Shown in pieces: positions 12,078-25,896 of a DNA stretch of 55,730 nucleotides. A model generated the notes under the pieces. That model did no database searches, was not told where the DNA came from, and saw only the letters and a program-made list of their open reading frames with translations. Source of the DNA: Gonapodya sp. JEL0774 (lineage: Eukaryota; Monoblepharomycota; Monoblepharidomycetes; Monoblepharidales; Gonapodyaceae); assembly GCA_027604505.1 (NCBI GenBank), contig JADIIX010000138.1, positions 1-55,730 on the forward strand, read 5' to 3'. Both the position numbers and the translations under genes were made by a program. Position 1 is the first letter of the stretch, and each line of letters opens with the position of its first letter.

Positions 12078-12224
12078 TGCAGTATTTTGAATCACGTTAT
12101 GGCGGGTTGCGGGTCGGAGTGCCTCGCTCCGCAGTGTCTGCCTCCTTCGTGCTCAAGTAGTCGGCGGCAACCTCACCAAAAATAACACCAACAAACTAAC
12201 TCGCAGTCCACTTGCTTCCATCTG
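12078..12224. promoter_or_regulatory. 147-bp bidirectional promoter of desaturase and elongase
   Basis: All upstream sequence available to both genes lies in the 147 bp between their ATGs, so co-regulation is likely. Both flanks are otherwise coding. No TATA box or known sterol/lipid response element was recognised. Confidence 0.55.
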
Positions 12225-13511
12225 ATGAACAACTTCCACGACCCCATTCCTGGATTGCTCAAGGGCACACTCTCCGTCATCAGCCAAGTTTTGTATCTTC
12301 GAAATGCAATCAAACAGAGAGTGATTGACCTCGCAACCACGATTGCGCCCGAAAGCTTCCAATCTGTAACCCGTTATGCAAATGGACTGAAATCGAATCA
12401 CGCGTCGATATCCACTCCATTGATGGACCCGGTATGTCCTCCTTCTAATCTATGACGCGTTATGCGAAAAACTGAAATCGAATCACGCGACGATGTCCAC
12501 TCCATTGATGGACCCGGCATGTCCTTCTTCTACGGATTCGTTCATGATTCTCTCAGTTTGACGCCCTGGTCATTCCCCTGTGTTATCTGAGCGCTGTCAA
12601 AATTGGAAACTACATCATGCGAGACAGAAAACCGTACCAAATGCGAGCGTTCGGACTCGCGCACAATTTGTTTTCAATGCTACTCAGTCTCTACATGGCC
12701 ATAGCAGTATTCCACGAGGCATTTGTGGTACAAAAGCACACACTGATTGGAGGCAACGTGGTGGACGAATCGACACGGGGGGGAAGAGGGGCGGAACTGT
12801 TTTGGGTGTTTTACTTCTCAAAGGTGCGCCTGACTCTTTCTCCCTTTTTTCATTCATAACATAACGATGAATCAATGACCCACAGATACCAGAGTTTAAC
12901 GACACCCTGATCATGGTGTTAAAAAAGAGCACTCGCCAAATAACGTTCTTGCATACTTACCATCATGCGTCGATGATCTACATTTGCTGGATGGGATGTT
13001 GGATAGCTCCAGGTGGCGATTGCCTCTTTAATTGCTTTATGAACTCTTTCGTCCACGTGGTCATGTATGGTAGGTGTCTGATATGATCTCCTCCCCCTAC
13101 CCCAGTTCGAGGTAACCGTCACCCTCACTTCCCTCACTCTATTTTAATATTCTTGCTGGAATGCAATTCACCCAATGCATTCAGGTTATTACTTTTTCAG
13201 CATGGTCGGAGTGAAACAAGTTGCGTGGATCCGTCCTTACATCACCAGCCTGCAAATCTTCCAGTTCTCTTCGATACTCGTTCGAGAGATATACAGTATA
13301 TCGTGCTACCTTCTTGGCAAACCTACTGGTTTCCCATTGATCGTGGTTTTCATTGAAACAGCCTGTATGTTTCTTTCGTTCTTCCTTTAGTCTTTGAGTT
13401 ACACTCCTTCATCTTGCAGACAATGTGTCAATGCTGGTACTGTTCATGCAATTCTATCGTAGTGCGTACACGACTCGCAAAGTCTCCAATAAGAGCTCGA
13501 AGGATCAATAG
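12225..13511 (+). CDS. ELO-family very-long-chain fatty acid elongase
   Basis: 3-ketoacyl-CoA synthase of the ELO family, an ER multi-pass membrane protein that condenses malonyl-CoA with an acyl-CoA. Exons 12225-12431, 12557-12823, 12886-13069, 13185-13364 and 13420-13511 give 309 residues, a typical length. Family landmarks are DALVIPLCYL in the first membrane segment, FWVFYFSK followed by an EFNDT motif, the histidine box HTYHH, and MYGYYF. The HxYHH form of the box is seen in many polyunsaturated-acyl elongases, so a PUFA substrate is plausible, supported by the neighbouring desaturase. The C-terminus is Lys/Ser-rich without an obvious KKXX signal. Intron 1 contains a partial duplicate of the end of exon 1. 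Confidence 0.9.
12372..12540 (+). repeat. Tandem duplication of elongase exon-1 end and splice donor
   Basis: The block 12372-12449 is repeated at 12458-12534 with a period of 85-86 bp. Copy 1 ends GACCCG then GTATGTCC (the donor used). Copy 2 ends GACCCG then GCATGTCC. Copy 2 lies inside intron 1, and the frame meets TGA at 12452 on read-through, so it is non-coding in the current model. Confidence 0.85.
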
Positions 13512-13524
13512 ATATGCTACTCTA
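13512..13524. terminator. 13-bp gap between convergent stop codons
   Basis: The elongase TAG ends at 13511 and the MBOAT stop begins at 13525. Mature 3' UTRs of the two genes must overlap in antisense. Confidence 0.7.
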
Positions 13525-15962
13525 CTATTCCATGTCCCGACCGTCACGTGCACGCCTCTGCTTCATCCCCACCGTCCCATCACCTTCGTTCCCTTTCCCG
13601 TTCTCCCTGACGGTTATTGTTCTCGCCTGTCCAAGTCCGATACTTTTCTGCACTTCGAGCATTAGTCCCTCCAACCCGCCTAGTTTCAGAATCACCAGTA
13701 ATACCAGGAGACCCACATGACCAGCGTAATGGAGCGCTCCGTACACGGCGGAGATTTTATCCCACGTCAGAAGGATGTAGGATATTGCCAAGTAGTTCAT
13801 GATGAGCTGAGTGGCAGCCCAGGTCAAAACATCGTACATTGGTTTAAATTTTGCGTACGGGGAGGGTGGCACAAACAAGGGTCGAAAAGCGCGCCTAAAT
13901 GACTTTGCAACGATTGTGAGGGGCACGCCAGAAACAAAGAATACTTTGTGAAGTAAAGGGACACATGATTGATATTGTTCTCGGGACATGAAGATCCAGC
14001 GAAGCTCACCATAATACCCGAAATGAAATCCATGCCAAAACGCAGATGATGCAAATGTAGCTACAGTTGCCCATTCGGAGGGCACTTCCTTTTGCGCGTT
14101 GGTGCCGGGGTCCTTGACAAGCTTTGTAAACCTGAGGTACACAAAATTTTTGAGCCACGTTTGGGTGTGTACGTTCCAGCTGTCGATATAGCCGCGAGGG
14201 GTCGTAGCAAGTTCGAGGCCGAAGAAACGGAGCTGGTTACCTCGGGTCCTGAGAGAGGCAACCGTCAAGCATCGCGCAGCAACCAATTGTAGGAAGGTCC
14301 GACGGAGTTGGAACGAGGAGAAAAGGTTACCGTTCAGTGCAGAGAGCGGGCGAACGTAGAGAGATAGATAATCAACGCAGACCAGGATTTTTTGTCTTCT
14401 TCCGTCCCTCACCAAAGTGGCTTCCCATTTGTATCAAACCCGTCGAACGCAATGCCACACATGATACAAGCGACCTCGGAGATTTTCCACCCAAGGTAAT
14501 ATTTGAGCCGGTGTGAGAAACCCGCCAAGAGGACATATCCAAAACTACAACGAGTAGACTTCAATTCCAAAGCGATTCAGATTAAGTAACAGCAATCTTA
14601 CCGCCGCGGCAGGCTCCAGTTTCTAAATGATGGTTGCAGACATCCGTGGTATGTAACTGGCTCTAGCGCGAAGTGCCCCCCGGCGTAAGCGAGGACGACC
14701 AAAAAGCATTGAAAAGCCGGGAAGGCGGACGAAAGGGTGGGGGGGACGAGCTGGTGGAGTTGCAGGAGTCAATAGATGTCAGGCGGCCTTCCCTGCTTTG
14801 CCGTAACGTGCCTTGCCCTCGACAAAATCTTCGACTACGGTGTAGTCGAATGCAGGGCCAACGATGATTCCAGCAAAGAAGTGGGTGTAGCCAAAGAAGT
14901 TGAGCAATGTGGGTTGAGATTTGATGGCGCGGGGAGCAAACGAGGGATGAAGGGACTGGGTATCAAGGGGTATTATTGGCTCGGAGGCCAAGAAAAGAGA
15001 ACCAGGAATGAACCTACCGCGGGTGGACGTGTCCCGTCGTGCAAACTCCACGCATAGCTCTGTGTTCGTGAGATTCGCGAAGGAAAGGTAAAAAAGGGAC
15101 AAGAACAATAAATTCGGGAAGACGGACAACGCCCAGAGATGGCAGTTTTCCGGTCGGCATGGTCATTGGAGTAGTTGGTATCTCAGATTGTTGAAAATTT
15201 TGCTGAAGAAGCTTGCTCCTGCTCACCGAAATTCGAATGGTGAGAACCATGAAGGGTGAGGTGAAGTCAAACGTCTTGAAGTCCTCTATGCGGGTAAAGA
15301 TTTGCGCGTGGAGGTGGCTATTCAAACGAGACTGATTCAATAACCATGGAAACTTCTAACAAAGTTATCAGTTCTTCTCCAACTGTCCTAATCCAACCCC
15401 CTTGGAGGACTTCAGAATCGGTATTTGTATCGTTGAGATTCCAAAACTGGGTCGAGGCCTCCGGAATGCATTCCATAACAATGCTACGCGCCAGATGATG
15501 CTCTCAAATCTTTTCGCTAGGTGCAAAAAGTTCCGGCATCGTTGAGGAACTACTCACAAGTACGCCAGGTGCAACAACGCCATACAATGAATGAGCACGG
15601 GCATCCACTTTCGATCCCGGAAAGTACTTGATATGAAGTAGGTGTAGAACGTGGCAGTAACTACGTGGAGGTATTCCGTGTATCCCCAGACGTTTATGAG
15701 CACCATCGCGGTCGTGGCGACCGCTGAAAGAAACGGGCGATTCCACACAGAGAGCACCAGAATGAAGCTCCAATTCCAGGCATGCAACAACCCGCTTTCG
15801 CCAGAACAACTCACAGAACATATCCCTGATCCATCTGGTCGTGGGCAATAAACGCGAACACACTGCGACGGGATACGCCGCGACGATAGCGAGAACGAGC
15901 AGAATTCCATCAGAATTGATGCCAAGAGATGCGGCGATCCAATCCGCAAAAGTATCGAGCAT
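13525..15962 (-). CDS. MBOAT lysophospholipid acyltransferase (Ale1/LPCAT type)
   Basis: Polytopic ER enzyme that transfers an acyl group from acyl-CoA to a lysophospholipid (Lands cycle). Exon 1 starts MLDTFADWIAASLG at 15962. The gene continues through hydrophobic exons with PFMVLTIRIS (about 15270-15230), NFFGYTHFFAGIIVGPAFDY (about 14910-14850), KYYLGWKISE..CG.AFDGFD (about 14500-14430), GYIDSWN..T..WL (about 14190-14130) and AFWHGFHFGYY (about 14050-14010). WHG carries the conserved MBOAT histidine; the GPAFDY and WN..T..WL blocks are those of Ale1/MBOAT5-type enzymes. The junction near 14408/14250 joins TG to G, restoring Trp before TRGNQLRFFGLEL. Positions of the middle exons are approximate. 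The C-terminal 40 residues are polar with basic clusters. It overlaps the elongase region tail-to-tail. Confidence 0.85.
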
Positions 15963-16500
15963 TATGTGTAGTAGTCTGGTTTGACAGAATCTATCGGAGG
16001 AACCGAGGTGCACGAAGTCCGCGGGTCAAGGCGGTGCGGCAGGCCTTATGATGGAATCTGAAGACCCGCAACATAGAAGAAGCGACTGGACTGGTGCGAT
16101 TTCTCTTGCACGAGAGCGCTCCATACTAAACTAAATCGATCTCATTCTTTGTCATCCACTCCTCCGTTGATTGCACGAGGAAATGCATTTAGAATATTAT
16201 GGCTGCGAGTCGAGTCATTATGTAACTGCGGAATCGTATCGACGATGCTCAAAGCATCTTTCTTTGGCGAATTGCAGAAGGTGAAGACCAAAATGCGAAG
16301 ACAGCATGCACACATTTATGGTATTCAAGAATTCGGCAACGGACGCGACGCCGTTTTATCTACAAGATGAGCCAGCAGCGGCACGAATGGAGCAACAGGA
16401 GTACAAGCTCAGTCCTGGTCGGCGCGAGTGAGTCGCTCTTTCTGTTATTTTATCAGTGCCTCTCCTTGCTCCGAGGTTTCGGAGGGCGTTTCCATGCTCG
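15963..16500. other. Spacer between divergent genes, no gene recognised
   Basis: 540 bp between the starts of the MBOAT gene (minus) and the Ser/Pro-rich gene (plus). No convincing coding signal or RNA gene was seen. Confidence 0.4.
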
Positions 16501-19317
16501 ATGTCCGGCGTTTTGAATGCCATCGAGAACGAAACAGCCCTAAATCTCGGTGCTCTCTTCGTTTGCATGTGTTCCTCGTGTACTCTCTTGGCCCTCCACT
16601 TTGCAATCATCCCCTTACACCAACTTCACACCAAACCCCAATTCACGAACCCCAACTCGACCAGCCCGCACGTTTCTGGCCGCACTTGAAGATGTCGCTG
16701 CTCAGTTTGCGACTGCTGACCACGGCACGCTCCCAACACTCCCCGCTCCGCTCTCCTCTCTCTCCCTCCTCCTCACCTCGTCGTCTGCGGCACCTTCGCC
16801 TCCACCAATGCCATCGCGTCAACTCTCCCTCTCGAACTCATCCTCCTTCTCAACCCTCAACACTTCGGCCTTCTCAAAATCTTCTTCTTCCTCCTCCTTC
16901 TTCAATCCGCATATGCATCGACCCCCCATCTCCCATACCCCACACAACCGCGACCACGATTTCGACGAAGCACAGGACATGTCCCTCGATCCAGACGACT
17001 TGGTATCCCTCCCTGCGCTCCCCTCAACCGTAACTTCCTCCGGTTCTTCCCGCAAACGCCCACACGACACAGACTTTTCAGAAGGCATTGCTCGCAGAAT
17101 GGCGAAACAAGCCAGGATTGCCGGGGTGTTGGCGGGAAGGTTCGAGGACGCAGTGAGGATGGCGGACACTGACATTCTTGGGAGTGCACTATTGAGCGGT
17201 GCGGTCGGTGGGACTGGTCGTGCAACTCACCAATATAACGACCAAAACTTTACCAACGGAACAAAAATGAACGGATATTCCTCGGACTTATCTTCGGGCT
17301 TCCCGTACAATAGCAATTACGGTAACCCACAAACTGCACACGGGCCAGTACTGGGACTCGGTGGACTCAACTCGGGTGCCTCCGTGTGAGTGGCCATCGA
17401 TTGCTCCTTACGTTCTTCCCTCCGAGCCCCACATTGCATCACTACACAACAACTTCAGCCCCCGCACTGTCCTAAACCCGATCCGTCGACTTGCATCAAG
17501 CGCCCAATCGGCTTCCCTTACCTCGCCTTCCCAACCTTTACCTTCTCCTTCCACACCATACACCTCTACCTTGTCATCTTATGATCACACCGACACCTCG
17601 GCACATCCCTTAGCACTTCACATTCCCCCCATCACAGCCGCTCCCTCAGCATCACAGCGAACTCTGCGGGACCAGTCCGATCACCACCCGCCCTCATCCT
17701 TACCCCACAACGTGGCCCTCTTCCGCGCCTTAACTTCGTCTGCTTCCTCCAATAAAAACACCGCTTCATCTTCTCCTCCTTACCGCTCTAGCCCTAGTAC
17801 CAGAAGCACAGCAACAACACCTTCCCCAGACGGTCCCGGTACCACCTCAGTATCTGCTGTAGACTATGAGGACTTTAAACGCCTCGTCGAAGAAATCGTT
17901 AGCGCAGCGCGGGGTGGCGATACGGGTAGTCAGAGTCTCTTCAATGCAGGAATGGCTGCCGATGATTCTGACTGGCCTACTACGCGAGCCTTAATCGAGG
18001 CCGCGATGAACTTCATTAAAGTACGTGGCCGATTTGTGGTTACATATTTGATTACACATTCGCCATCTGCATTAACATGCCTGTCTGTTTTGTTCCTTTG
18101 ACCATCCACTCTGTGTCCTTAAGGTCTCTGACGACCTTCAGCACACACCCAGTCTCCTTCCACCACCGCCCTCCCCCGATCTGACCCCATTCTTCTCCCT
18201 CATTCGCTCCAAACGGCCCATCTGGTCCGACACTGTTCGCACGAAGGGTGCATCGTGGACTCGAATGGGATTTCCCGTGGACTTGGAGGGAATGAACAGG
18301 GCGGTGGATTGGATTGCCAGGGTTGTGGGATGGGGAGTGAGGGAGTGGGGGGAGAGGCTGGCGGCGGGTACAGCGGAGGTGCCTGAGGTAGGTTGGCGTG
18401 GAGGGGGTCCAGAACTTGATTCGATATTGCGAGCTGACAACAACAATGTAATTAAACTTTTTGCGGTCGCTTCGATGCGTTCTGTGCTCTACGCAATGGC
18501 GTGATGCGACGTGTCGCAAACTTTCCGACAGATCATTCAAGCAGCGGAGTGTGGTATGCAGCTTGCGGTGGAGACGGTGGAATTGACCGGTAAAGGGGGT
18601 GCAGGGGAAGATATGGTGTTGGGTGCGGGTAAGTAGTGGTCCAGGCACTCGTTCAAAGAAACCCGGAATGTCCACAGTCATCTTCCGCGACTCCTGTTCC
18701 CAGTCCTCCTGACCGCAACCATCCTACGTGGTCAACTCCATTCCGCCACATCGAGCTCCACATCCTACCCTGCTCACAGTTCTTCAACCCGCCCAACTCG
18801 CTCCGCAGTGTCGTTCCCCTTTTCGGCAACCGCATTTTCAGACTCCTCCGACATGGCCATAGATTCTCCATCGCAAGGGTCCCCTCTCCGCGCTTCGGGT
18901 TCCATCACTCATCCCACACGCGTCTCGGAAGTTCGCGCGATGGCGATAGCAGATGGGTCTGGAAGGGCCTTGGAGGCTCTAAGAGCAGTAATAGAGGCAA
19001 GAACAGTGGGGAGCTGGATCGGGAACAGCTTTGCGTCGCACGGCAACTCCACCATCTTCGACCCCTCCGTGTCTTCCTCAACATGTCCCAACTTTGCTTT
19101 GGACCGCCTTGCCTCGTCTATAGTGCAGATTGGTGTGTTCCTTGCCGAACAAGCAGGTGCCGCGCGATTTGGCAGTGGTAGTAAGCGAGACGGTGGAACG
19201 GGAAAAAGGATATTGAGGGCGGCTGTGAGCTTGGCGAAGAGAGCCGTCGAGATCGCTAGGGGAGCGGAGGAAGAAGGGAGGGTGTTGAGGTTGGAGGTAG
19301 CGATCGGGGAGGATTAA
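16501..19317 (+). CDS. Ser/Pro-rich protein of unknown function, probably nuclear
   Basis: Not recognised. A short first exon from 16501 (MSGVLNAIENETALNL) can splice from about 16549 to 16674 into RTFLAALEDVAAQFATAD, which keeps the frame. The next exon carries long Ser/Pro runs and a basic stretch RKRPHD..RRMAKQARIAG that could be a nuclear localisation signal. A second exon (from about 17400) is again Ser/Thr/Pro-rich and ends in a folded-looking segment (DYEDFKRLVEEIVSAAR, LIEAAMNFIK). An intron from about 18021 to 18123 leads to PFFSLIRSKRPIWSDTV and DWIARVVGWGVREW. The last exon (to the TAA ending at 19317) has two amphipathic helices. Exon limits between 18390 and 18800 are uncertain, so the coordinates give the outer bounds only. 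Regulatory protein is a guess. Confidence 0.55.
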
Positions 19318-19392
19318 ATGAAGGAACTGGGCAATGGGGCTGGCGGGGGGTTACTACTGTGCAAACTGTGAAATATGAGCCTTGTTTTAGAT

Positions 19393-19398
19393 AATAAA
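19393..19398 (+). terminator. AATAAA polyadenylation signal
   Basis: AATAAA lies 76 nt after the stop of the Ser/Pro-rich gene, on its strand. Confidence 0.55.
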
Positions 19399-19453
19399 CA
19401 CTAGTACTTTGCATCTATTTGTTGGAACAAGATAAACAAAGGAAGGGAAAGGG

Positions 19454-22226
<2,773 letters not shown>

Positions 22227-23129
22227 AGAAAGGGCCGTGAGAAAGGAGAGAAGGGAGGGTGGCGGGAGTGTATGTTGGAGACCGGGCTCGGCACTCGCAG
22301 TAGGTAGCGAGAAAGACAATAATGGTGATACTCCATTATGATGCTATTTAAAACAAAAATGTGGAAGTTCCTTTTTGGGCGGGAGACATGAGGTGCTCGT
22401 TTAGGACTTGAAGGGGGCGGGCGGGAAGCTGGCCAGGGGAAGGCAACCACGGTTATTATTGGAAAGAACGTGCTTCCTACCTTGGAAATATGGGTGTGAT
22501 GTATGTATTGACACCATGTAAACTGCCGATGGAGCGCCGTGGGCGATGTGTAAAACAATTGACGCAAATCGGCGATTTACTGGGTGTCTTCATAATAGAA
22601 GGGGAGGAAGGAGAAGGGGTTTGCCCATTCCCTTGTCTACAAGCACTGGTAATAAAATAAGCACGCAATTGTACACCAAGATGATGTGGTAAATGGATTA
22701 GGACAGTTATTGCCGTCTCAATCCGTTTCTATCACCACCTGCATTTCCTCATCATGGCGTTTGTGCTTCGGCCACATGCAAGGGCAGGGAGGGGATTTCT
22801 AATAATTTCATCCACGCGTCTCCCCACGCACTCAAGCCCCACAAAGGCAACGCTACAGTCGAGGGACCCCTGCATATATGCGGGGACACGACAAGGGCCC
22901 ACACTAAGGTGGTCCTCTGACCTGTGGAAACCCCCTTCAGATGATCTGTGCAAGCACCAACAGGGACCGAAAGAAGTTTGCGAATATATTTGTGAAAAAT
23001 AGAATGAGCTCATTTTATTACCAGTATTCTAGAAAAGGGGTTTTCAGAGTTATAGATCAATATATAATTATCGTCGTGATCACGCGGCTAAATGGAGCTC
23101 TACACGGCTAAAAAGTCGAAATCGACAGA
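22227..23129. other. 900-bp spacer between divergent genes
   Basis: Upstream regions of the esterase (minus) and Yippee (plus) genes. Short open frames only, with no motif recognised. No tRNA-like cloverleaf was found by eye. Confidence 0.4.
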
Positions 23130-23785
23130 ATGGGAATTGTATGGAGACGATACCTCGACGACAATGGATCTGGCAGAGTTTACGCGTGCTCACACTGCAA
23201 AACCCACTTGGGAACGGCTGGAGACGTGATGTCAAGAGTGAGTGAGGAACTCTATAGCTCCGTGACTCAGAGGTCGAAGCCTTCATTTTTAACTCCGTCC
23301 ACTTTGGCACAACCATGGTGCCTTTCCTAGACTTTTCAAGGACAGCACGGGAGAGCGTTTCTCTTCTCTTCGGTGTGGGTTTCTTCTGGAGGGCACGTGG
23401 TCAGCAAACCACTCAAAGCTTACTGTCGCCGTGATTTGTCTGCAGGGTCAATGTCACAGAAGGCCCCGTGGTAGAAAGAACAATGACAACAGGTAGGCGC
23501 TGATTGTGAGGCGATGGTCAGTCCAGAACACAGTGGGCTGTGATTCAACGACACACTCGCCCCTCACATGCAACCACTTTAAAAAGGCGGTCATGCGGTA
23601 AGAGATATCTTTTGTATTGACTGTGAGCGGCTGGTCGGGTGGAAATACGTGAGTCCATGTATTTTCATCGTCTTGAATTGACTCACCTTCACTCCCACCT
23701 TCCAAAGATTGTTGCTTTCGAAGAAACGCAAAAATACAAAGAGGGCAAGTTTATACTGGAGAAAAACCTCTTGGTCGAGATTTAG
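23130..23785 (+). CDS. YPEL: Yippee-like zinc-binding protein
   Basis: Small zinc-binding protein of the Yippee family, conserved across eukaryotes; its biochemical role is poorly known (cell-division and stress links in animals). Exons 23130-23237, 23331-23374, 23446-23492, 23587-23648 and 23708-23785 sum to 113 codons (112 residues), a family-typical length. The two CxxC pairs are YACSHCKTHL and IFCIDCERLVGWKY. Between them are TFQGQHGRAFLF and VVNVTEGPVVERTMTTG, and the end reads QKYKEGKFILE. Every splice choice was set by these conserved blocks: intron 2 uses a GTGGGT donor at 23375, so that Val is completed across the junction. The second metal pair sits in C-x2-C form as in YPEL1-5. Confidence 0.92.
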
Positions 23786-24122
23786 CGGCATTCAAGAGAA
23801 TTATATCCACCCGAAGTGCCCTCCCGGTTTTGAGAACAGCAGATTACCCAGAATTTTTGGATGTAGCATAGCGTCGAATGAATGTAGTTATTCTGATTTG
23901 ACTGGATTGTTACACACTTGTGGCTTGGTCACCATAGGCAAGTTCGCTTTGAGGCTGTGGGTGGAAATGTTGGGGGCCAAAGTGGAAGAGCGCGCACCGC
24001 TTCAAATCGTCCAACCATTCCAGTCTCCAGCGCGTTCCTTCTCACCCATCTCCCCTTCATCGTCCCCTTATTCACCTTCTCTCGCCTCTGCTCCTCGCTT
24101 GAGCACCATCTTCTTCCTGTTC

Positions 24123-25556
24123 ATGTCCTCGTCAATCGGCTTCAAATTCGGCTCCTTCGACTACTTTTGCGACCAAGTCACGCTCACCGTATGTCCCCTT
24201 GTAGGCGGTGTAGAACCGCAGTGCTATTCGCGGAGCTTAGAGGTCGGCGGGACGTTGTTATTCCAACCTGGTGAGTGGTTGATTCACTTCCCGCTCGACT
24301 GGAGAGGGGGTCAGCGGTCTCCACCCCCATTTCCCCCACATACCGCTCTGCTGCTGTTGGCGCTCTGACAAATGTTCTTGCCCTGCACGTAAACGGGCCT
24401 GCTTGGGGCGCTGTTTCTTTTTGGTTCCACATTCCGTCTCTGTTCTTCTACTTTAAAACGAATACTATCACAGGCGCCTACGTCATTTACCTCGTCGCGC
24501 TCATCATGACAGTAATAATGATTTTTCACATTAAGGTCAAGTTTACTGCTGTAGGTGAGTCTCTGGTCGTGCCACTCTGTGTTGCATTGCTAAGGAGGGC
24601 ACATGTCTGACGAGTTATGGTCTTCTAACCTATTCGCTCTTGCAATCAAGGCCGGAAAGAAATCCTCATATTCTTCTACATGTACATTGCGCTCGTCATC
24701 GTCGAATTTTTGCTGGTGTCTGGCATCATTCCTGTCACATCTGTCGTGTACCCAGTGAGTCCATCCGCACCCCTTTCCATGGACATCCCATCTTTAATCG
24801 CCACTGCTCTCTTGAAACATCTACTCCACACAACTCGCACGCTCTACGCCACCAGTACTTCACTGCAGCCCACATCGGATTGATCACCGCGTTGTTTTGG
24901 TGTTTGGTGCTGAACGGATTCGTGGGGTACCAATGGACAGAAGACGGGACCGCACAGTCATTATGGGTGAGTCCTCATTCTAGAGTGTTTCCTCCGTTTC
25001 ATTCTGATTGCGGAGAACATGTATCACCCGCATACCCGACTACGCGCAGACCATCCGCCTCTCCTCCCTCCTCCTCTTCGGCATCGCGTTTTTCATCTCC
25101 ATCGCCACATTCAAGGGCCTTATCGGCTTTAGCTCCAGCAATCCCATAGCGCTTTTCGTTGTCTACCTCATCTTCAACGCCGTGTGCTTGGCGGTGTACG
25201 TCGTGTCCCAAATCATCCTGGTGCTCACCACGCTGGACGACAGATGGGCGCTGGCGGATGTACTGGTGGGGTTCACGTTCTTCACGATGGGATTGATATT
25301 CCAGTTTGTGCTGTCGCCCACCGTGTGTAACGGGACACAACACTACATCGACGGATTCTTCTTCGGAGCGCTGTTCACTCTCTTGGGGGTCATGATGGTG
25401 TACAAGTTTTGGGACGACATCACGAAAGAGGACCTCGAGTTCTCTGTGGGAGGCAAGACAAACGTGTGGGAGATCAAGGACCCCTTACTCAATGACGAAC
25501 AAATGGCGCTCATGGCAAATGAACACCAACGGCTACAAGGACATTACGACAGATGA
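24123..25556 (+). CDS. CHS7: Chitin synthase export chaperone CHS7
   Basis: ER multi-pass chaperone needed for folding and exit of class IV chitin synthase (Chs3) in fungi. Exons 24123-24270, 24474-24554, 24651-24754, 24856-24966 and 25050-25556 sum to 317 codons (316 residues), as expected. Family landmarks in order: FGSFDYFC near the start, GGVEPQCYSRS, VALIMTVIM, KFTAVGRKEI (across an intron), NGFVGYQWTEDGT, LDDRWALADV, QHYIDGFFF, MVYKFWDDITKEDLEFSVG and WEIKDPL. About seven hydrophobic segments are visible. Intron 1 is long for this locus (203 nt), but the junction LLFQP-GAYVIYL fits the family without a gap. It lies 337 bp downstream of the Yippee gene on the same strand; no functional link is known. 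Confidence 0.93.
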
Positions 25557-25896
25557 AATGATCTGAGGTGATGTCCGCCGGCTGTCGTAGCAGCAGCATT
25601 CGCAGATGGTGTGGTATTATTTTGTCCCTCATGGACGGTCAATGGACTGAGAATTGAACGCGAGTTCATGCGGTGGAAGTAGTCATTATACCCTGCATAT
25701 ATAGATTACGTTTTCGTTGTGTACAGATGTTCAAAATGCTTATATCGTTCGCCGAATGTGTGCGCTTGTGAGGGTGACCAGTGGGATGACAAGGTATCCA
25801 AGTGGCTGCGTAGGGTATCTCCACTTCATATATGCTTGGTGTCTTCGCCTGTCACAGGTTCATCTCCATTCAGTCCTGCTGCCATCATCACACCTA
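25557..25896. other. Convergent 3' spacer
   Basis: 340 bp between the CHS7 stop and the stop of the opposite Ser/Pro-rich gene; nothing recognised. Confidence 0.35.
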
